Source of the DNA: Chloroflexota bacterium
Lineage (GTDB): Bacteria; Chloroflexota; Chloroflexia; Thermomicrobiales; UBA6265
Assembly (NCBI GenBank): GCA_023424355.1
Contig: JAFAEA010000406.1
Coordinates: 1 to 6,824, forward strand
Direction: 5' to 3'
DNA: 6,824 bases
Part shown: one piece after another, positions 1 through 5,200 of the stretch
Position numbering within the stretch: position 1 is the first letter of the stretch
Layout: each line of letters starts with the position of its first letter
Notes under the pieces: generated by a model
What the model was told of the DNA's origin: nothing
Seen by the model: only the letters and a program-made list of their open reading frames with translations
The model's database searches: none
Translations under genes and position numbers: made by a program

Positions 1-1193
1 ACGTGACACTCACTGGCAAAACATCCGGATCGTTCTATCAGGTAACGCACAATGGCCGCACCGGTTGGGCTCATCGCGACTGGATTCGCGTCACCACTGC
101 CGCTCAGCCTAAACCGACTGCCCCGCCGGTGGTGCCGACCCCAAAACCGACGACGCCATCTAAGCCAAACCCAACACCTGCACCGCCCGTAACGGTTGTG
201 AAGGGGAGCGCGGAGGTCACCGAAGCACTCAATCTTCGAAGTGGAGCCAACACCTCTTCGGCTGTGCTTGCTGTTATGCCAGGCGGTGCCAAGGTGCAGC
301 TCACCGGCAAGGTCTCCGGTCTGTTCTATCAAGTGACGTACAACGGGAAAACGGGCTGGGCCCACAAGGATTGGATCAAGCCGAGCCAGACATCTGTTGT
401 TGCGAACAACACCGTGAAAGTGACAGAGAGCGTGAACTTGCGTGGCGGTCCCGCTACCAACTACAAACGCATTGCTGTATTGCCTGCAGGAGTCACGGTC
501 ACTCTGACGGGCCAACAGTCGAATGGCTTCCACTCCGTCTCGTACAACGGTAAATCCGGATGGGCGTTTTCCAGTTATCTGAATCTTGATTCGGTCGGAA
601 AGTCCCTCCCAGTGGTGGCACCAGGAAGTGTGTCGGCGCAACCAGAGTTGTACCCGCCCATCAGCACCAATCAGGGATTCCACTACACCAACGCGCTGAT
701 TGGACCATCCCGAGGCACGCCAGAGCAGGTGATGGAGTACGCTCGCGCCGCGAAATCGAAGCGACTGGCAGACGTCGAACTCTACGTCTATGAAATCTAT
801 CGGATTGCTCCGGTAATCGGGTTCGATCCTTCGCTCATCATCGCGCAATCCGCACTGGAAACGGGCTATTGGCACAGTAAATGGTGGGATGAGCGATTGA
901 ACCCGGCGGGTCTCGGCATCAACGATCAGCCGTCGACGCATCCATTCAGTCAGAAATTCCCGAATGGAACCATTGCGGCTCGTGCACAACTCGCGCATAT
1001 GCATGCGGAAGTCTTTGGCGACCGCAGGCCGCTTCCGAGAGTTCTTCAGGGCATGGATGCGACGTATCAAAATGTGTTCAGCGCAGGATGGGCAGGCACA
1101 GTAGTGACACTCGATGATCTCGCCGGCACATGGGCTACTGATCCGCAATACGGATGGAAGATCTCGCGAGTTGCGGCCATCATCTTCGGCTAG
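1..1193 (+). CDS. SH3-repeat cell-wall hydrolase with C-terminal glucosaminidase-like domain (5' partial)
   Basis: The frame is open from the first base and ends at TAG 1191-1193, with 396 residues visible counting from the codon at 3. The GTG at 3 lies inside an SH3 repeat, so the true start and any signal peptide are upstream. Domains: end of one bacterial SH3 domain (residues 1-30, with GWAHRDWI), a Pro/Thr-rich linker (33-67), two full SH3 domains (about 69-128 and 135-197, each with a V-x-E-x-x-N-L-R opening and a YNGK(T/S)GWA strand), a spacer, then a C-terminal domain (about 225-396). That domain carries SLIIAQSALETGYW (277-290) and NPAGLGI (300-306). This pattern matches glucosaminidase/GH73-type muramidases, where the Glu after A-x-L (Glu286) would be the catalytic acid. 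The SH3 domains probably bind peptidoglycan, and the enzyme would cleave its glycan strands outside the membrane. The fold assignment is good; bond specificity is unknown. Confidence 0.85.
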   Translation, partial: VTLTGKTSGSFYQVTHNGRTGWAHRDWIRVTTAAQPKPTAPPVVPTPKPTTPSKPNPTPAPPVTVVKGSAEVTEALNLRSGANTSSAVLAVMPGGAKVQLTGKVSGLFYQVTYNGKTGWAHKDWIKPSQTSVVANNTVKVTESVNLRGGPATNYKRIAVLPAGVTVTLTGQQSNGFHSVSYNGKSGWAFSSYLNLDSVGKSLPVVAPGSVSAQPELYPPISTNQGFHYTNALIGPSRGTPEQVMEYARAAKSKRLADVELYVYEIYRIAPVIGFDPSLIIAQSALETGYWHSKWWDERLNPAGLGINDQPSTHPFSQKFPNGTIAARAQLAHMHAEVFGDRRPLPRVLQGMDATYQNVFSAGWAGTVVTLDDLAGTWATDPQYGWKISRVAAIIFG

Positions 1194-1269
1194 AGGTTAC
1201 CCTTTAGTCAGAACAATTTGGACGATCGCACCAACAATCGGCGCGAGACATCGAATCGAGAATTGGGAC

Positions 1270-1842
1270 ATGCACAACGAACTGATTTGGCAACATCTGG
1301 ACTCGGCAGGGTGGGAACACGTACGCGTATCTGATGATCACCCTGGGTGGAATGTGTTCGATAGCATTCTTGTCCGACAGCACGAAGGGCAGGTGCTGCG
1401 TGGTGGTTACACCCTGGTGACCGATAAGAACTGGCGAACACTGGAGCTGCGACTCATGGTGGAAACTGCGCCCGGTGCCATGGAGGGCATCCATTTGCTG
1501 ACCGAAGGCGATGGCAAGTGGACTGATGCCAACGAGAATCCGATGCCAGAGCTCGATGGCTGCCTCGATGTTGACATTCAGTGGAGCCCACTCACGAACT
1601 CGTTACCGGTCAACCGTCTTCCTCTCGTAGAGGGCACAGCGCAGGAAATTCGAGTGGCCTATGTGTCGCTTCCGGATCTCTCGGTAAAGCCCATCACCCA
1701 GCGATATGTTCGCGCGACCGATTCCATCATCAGAATCACATCACCATCTGCGCCAGATGGCACGGAGATTGTGGTAGATGCTGATGGAATCGTGGAGCAC
1801 TACCCACAACGATTCCTCCGATCCTGGCCCAGGAACAGCTAG
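1270..1842 (+). CDS. Putative glycolipid-binding family protein (DUF1089)
   Basis: This complete gene encodes 190 residues from ATG 1270 to TAG 1840-1842. The frame is open further upstream, into the end of the hydrolase gene, but ATG 1270 places the family's usual N-terminus (IWQHLDSAGWEHVRV, residues 6-20) at the start. There is only a weak GAG at 1258-1260 as a ribosome site. Family hallmarks are YTLVTDKNWRT (47-57), DGKW (81-84), LDGCLDVDI (95-103), TNSLPVNRL (109-117), a VSLPDLSVKPITQRY stretch (132-146) and a closing VDADGIVEHYP (169-179). These match the DUF1089 'putative glycolipid-binding' family, whose members are single compact domains of about this length. The function is only putative: the name rests on structural resemblance, and no reaction is established. 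No signal peptide or membrane segment is seen, so it is probably cytoplasmic. It starts 76 bases after the hydrolase gene with no visible terminator between, so co-transcription is possible; a hairpin follows it. Confidence 0.82.
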   Translation: MHNELIWQHLDSAGWEHVRVSDDHPGWNVFDSILVRQHEGQVLRGGYTLVTDKNWRTLELRLMVETAPGAMEGIHLLTEGDGKWTDANENPMPELDGCLDVDIQWSPLTNSLPVNRLPLVEGTAQEIRVAYVSLPDLSVKPITQRYVRATDSIIRITSPSAPDGTEIVVDADGIVEHYPQRFLRSWPRNS

Positions 1843-1895
1843 ATTCTGCGGCTCACACCATAGGCTGATCGCCAATCCTCATTGAATAGCAACTG

Positions 1896-1937
1896 CAGCG
1901 CGCCATCCTTCGCATCCTAATGCGGAGGATGGCGCTG
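1896..1937 (+). terminator. Strong hairpin after the DUF1089 gene, probable terminator
   Basis: Arms 1902-1915 and 1920-1933 form 14 pairs, one of them a G-T, around a four-base CCTA loop. Beyond a two-base bulge (1900-1901) the stem extends by four more pairs (CAGC 1896-1899 with GCTG 1934-1937). It lies 53 bases after the DUF1089 stop codon. No run of T follows (TTGTGTCG), so it is not a textbook intrinsic terminator; it could also protect the 3' end of the transcript. The structure is seen directly; the role is inferred. Confidence 0.6.
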
Positions 1938-1948
1938 TTGTGTCGACT

Positions 1949-1980
1949 GTGGTTGAAAAGTACTAGTACCTATCAACCAC
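1949..1980. promoter_or_regulatory. 32-base nested palindrome (operator-like dyad or second hairpin)
   Basis: Outer arms GTGGTTGA (1949-1956) and TCAACCAC (1973-1980) are perfect inverted repeats. Between them lies a perfect ten-base palindrome, GTACTAGTAC (1960-1969), nearly centred. Only the three-base stretches between arms and core fail to pair fully. The site starts 12 bases after the first hairpin and 204 bases before the large gene. It could be a protein-binding dyad controlling the downstream gene, or a second hairpin ending upstream transcription. Sequence alone does not decide. Confidence 0.45.
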
Positions 1981-2145
1981 AGATCTGATTAATTGGGCCT
2001 TTCAGAGACCAGCAATTAGGTCCTTTTGGTGCCGTAATGTACCTGTCTACTGGCCTAAGATTTCACCTGGAGTCCAAATGTTGGTTCGCATATCCGTGTG
2101 TCCGGAGAAATTGCGGCATTTGGAAAAGGACTCAGTGCAGAGTTC

Positions 2146-2151
2146 AGGAGG
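2146..2151 (+). promoter_or_regulatory. Strong ribosome binding site AGGAGG
   Basis: AGGAGG is one base before ATG 2153 and four bases before ATG 2156. The spacing favours translation from 2156, although both codons are in frame and differ by one Met. It fixes the start of the large gene and excludes the in-frame GTG at 2135 upstream of it. Confidence 0.85.
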
Positions 2152-2152
2152 A

Positions 2153-2230
2153 ATGATGAGGCGTTCAAACAGGTTCCAGGTGTTGTTTGCGTTATTTATG
2201 GTGTTTTCTATGGTGCAATCTGCATTTGCA
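2153..2230 (+). other. Signal peptide of the large surface protein
   Basis: Residues 1-26 show a basic start (Arg3, Arg4, Arg7), a hydrophobic segment VLFALFMVFSMV (10-21) and the A-F-A signal peptidase I site before Gln27. There is no lipobox cysteine, so secretion by the general pathway rather than as a lipoprotein is likely. This stretch is visibly more AT-rich than the rest of the gene, as is common for hydrophobic leaders. Confidence 0.85.
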
Positions 2231-5200
2231 CAAGATTCAACACCCACGACACCTTCTCCAGGTAATCTCACTATTTCTTTGATGAATGAAGTAGGGACCC
2301 CCATCGGCGGTGGCTGCTTCGACATAATCGATGCATCCGGTGCGTACTCATCGTTCTGTGACGATGATGGCGACGGCTATATCGAGCTCACTAATGTTCC
2401 GCCAGGAGATGCGACCATCGTGCAGACGGTCGCTCCAGCAGGCTTTAATATCACCAGCTCGCAAGTTGTCTATGTTTTGCCTGACCAGAATGTTGTTGCA
2501 CACTTCTACAACATTGCGGTCGTCGTAGAGCCTCCGGCCCCGACCGTTGAGCCCACTGTGGAGATTACGGTCGAGCCAACCGTTGCGCCAACCGAAGTTG
2601 TGCCGACCGAGGAAGCTGCCACGGAAGAAGTGGCAACCGAAGAGGTCGCTACGGAAGCAGCTGTTACAGAAACTGCGGAGCCGGAAATTGGTGATTCCAC
2701 ACCGGCCGCGGATGGAGTTGCTCGCCCGAGCAACCTCGTCGTTTCGCCGATGGCATACCGCAGCCCTGGTGTTGGCTGCACGACGGCAGTAGCAGAGGGC
2801 ACCCTGCGAGCGGTCGCATACATCTATTCCGATCAAGGTGATCCTGCTCCAGAGATTTCCTACATCATGATCGACCGGTTCGGCAACGAATCAGAGCCTA
2901 TCCAGGCCGAAATGACCTGGAATGCCGCGAGTGGCCGGTGGGAACTTACGGGCACATTCGAGGCTGCCACAGTTCTGTTTACCATTGGGGCCGGTGGCGA
3001 GTCGTACACGGTAGAAGCCGATTGTGCGGAATTCAATCCAATTGATTCACTTATCCAAACGATGGCTGTCGATTCCTCCGGCAGTCATCTGCCGGATGGC
3101 ACCCAGATCGATGCCGGCACTCCTTTCGGAGATACCGCCGAATTCGTCAATCTCACCGATCCAGAATTGCAAGCACTCGCTGGCCAGCCGATCATCTACA
3201 ACCTCTATCTGAACGATGCTTCGTGTTCAGGCACGCCGGTCGAGTCCTACACTGTCACCATTAATGCCGATGGATCCATTCCGCCAACGCCGATGTTTAT
3301 ACCAGGTGATAACGGTGTGTACGACTGGCAGGTTGTTCTTCCAGCAGTGGGAGAGGACTTCAGCGAATCGAAATCCGAGTGTGGTTCCGAAACCGTCATT
3401 GTCGGTGAAGTAGAAACCAGTGTCGCTACCACCATGAAGGATGGTGACGGCAATACGATTCCACAGGGATCAACCCTTCCCATCGGTACCTCTGTGTACG
3501 ACACCGCGGTTCTCAACGGCGCTACGTCGGATGCTGGTGGCACCGTAACCTATGAATTGGTTATGGGAACGTGTGGTGCCACCACCTCTGTGTGGGGACC
3601 AGAAGAATTCCCTGTCACTAATGGAACCTTGCCGGATGCACCGGAATTCACACCGACCGAACTCGGCACATATCACTGGGTTGTGTCCTACTCCGGTGAC
3701 CGCAATAATCAGGCCGATGTAAGCCCGTGTGGCGATGAGACTTTCACCATCGCTCCCGCCCAGCCAACCATCACCACCGCGATGTTCCAGGGCGATGACA
3801 CACCGATCGGGCATGGCTCGACTGTGCCGCTCGACACCCCCGTCTACGACACCACCACCATCGACGGAGCATATGGCACCCCAACCGGTGAGGTCACATA
3901 CACGCTCGTTCGCGGAACTTGCGGTAACCCCACAATTATTGACTCAGTAACACTTCCATTGAATCAAGATGGTTCGTTCCCGCATTCCCCAACCTGGGAT
4001 GCCGATGCGGCCGGTACCTACCACTGGATCGTGGAATACAGCGGTGATGATCTCAACGCGGCTGCAACCAGCGGCTGTGGTGAGGAGACCTTCGTAATTG
4101 AGGCGGCTCCAACCGGTGTGGCTACCGGCCCACAGGTTAGCGACGGAGATGGTGGATTCACCGATCTCGCCAACAATGCCTTCCTCCCCAGCCCGGCCGA
4201 TGTTCGCGATACAGCCACCATCAACGGAATCGAGGAGACCGGCCCGGCTCCAACCGGATCCGTCACCTTCAAGCTGTACGCGGGATCGAGCTGCAGTGGA
4301 ACTGTCGTTGCTCAGTTCACAGTTCAGTTGAATGAAGACGGCACAGTCCCGCCGACAGCCGAGGTCCCAGATCTTGGTCCGGGTCAGTACAACTGGCAGG
4401 CAACATATAGCGGCGATGCCAACTACCAGAGCTCAACTTCCCCTTGCGGTGCGGAGCAGTTCTTCGTGACTCAGGAAGGTGTCGGCGCGTTCATCACCAC
4501 TCAGGTGAAGGCGGCAAATGGCAACAATGTTCCCGACGGTGGTCGCGTGAACCTTGGATCGACAGCCTACGATACCGCTACGTTCCACGGCGACATCGTT
4601 TCGGCTAATGGCACCATGGCCAAGGCCGGTACCGTCACCTATCACGTGTACGCCACTGGTTCTGGTGGAGCCACATGTGAGAATCCGCTCCAGTCCTGGT
4701 CGTTCCCGGTTGCCGTTGGTGATGCAGTTCCGCAGATGAGCGCAGCGGATGGTTATCGCTTCCTCAGCGCTGGAACCTTCGATTTCCAGGCGGTCTTTAC
4801 GCCAACCGATGGTGGACCAACCATCTCCAGCATTTGTGGCACCGAAACCGTGGTCGTGAATCCGGTAACTCCAACCATCACCACCACGATGAACGCCAAT
4901 GGCACCACGCTGGCTCACAATGGTCGAGTTACCCTGCCAGCCACCGTAGGCGATGGTGTTACCGTCACATACCCGGCTGGTATAGATCTCACTGGCATTC
5001 CCGCACCCACGGGTACCCTGACCTATCAGCTCTACAAATCCGCGAGTTGTGAAGGCACACCGGTATTCACCGATGTCCAGACTGTTTCCGATGGCAATTG
5101 GCCATCAAGTGCGACTCATCCGCTGAGTGTTGCCGCCGATGCTGGCAAGTACAACTGGGTCGTCACCTTCACCCCGGCTGCTGGTGAGACAACTTACAAC

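Larger units (their letters stand above)
1843..2152. other. Intergenic region with two hairpins and the leader of the large surface-protein gene
   Basis: No convincing gene is seen in these 310 bases. They hold a strong hairpin (1896-1937), a nested palindrome (1949-1980), an imperfect direct repeat (1991-2002 and 2014-2026) and a ribosome binding site (2146-2151). The second half is AT-richer than the flanking genes, as expected of a promoter region. No -35/-10 pair stands out: TAATGT at 2035-2040 is a possible -10, but it lacks a good -35 at the right distance. Confidence 0.6.

Noticed and set aside
3..5. GTG at 3 as the true start of the hydrolase
   Set aside because: It falls in the middle of an SH3 domain and would leave no signal peptide; the gene clearly continues upstream of the window.
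1114..1269. An upstream extension of the DUF1089 gene to an in-frame ATG at 1114
   Set aside because: It would overlap the hydrolase gene by 80 bases and add residues outside the family's usual length; ATG 1270 gives the expected N-terminus.
1204..1494. Open frames of 96 and 77 residues on the - strand over the DUF1089 gene
   Set aside because: They are antisense to a gene with clear family motifs and have no recognisable features themselves.
1953..1958. TTGAAA as a promoter -35 element
   Set aside because: No -10-like hexamer lies 16-18 bases downstream, and the site is part of the palindrome arm.
2047..2325. A 92-residue open frame on the - strand across the start of the large gene
   Set aside because: It overlaps the ribosome site, signal peptide and SpaA-like domain of a strong + strand gene and has no recognisable product.
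2348..2836. Open frames of 162 and 105 residues on the - strand over the linker and cap domain 1
   Set aside because: They are shadows of the low-complexity Glu/Thr/Val codons; the 105-residue frame is just Ser/Val/Thr repeats read antisense to the linker.
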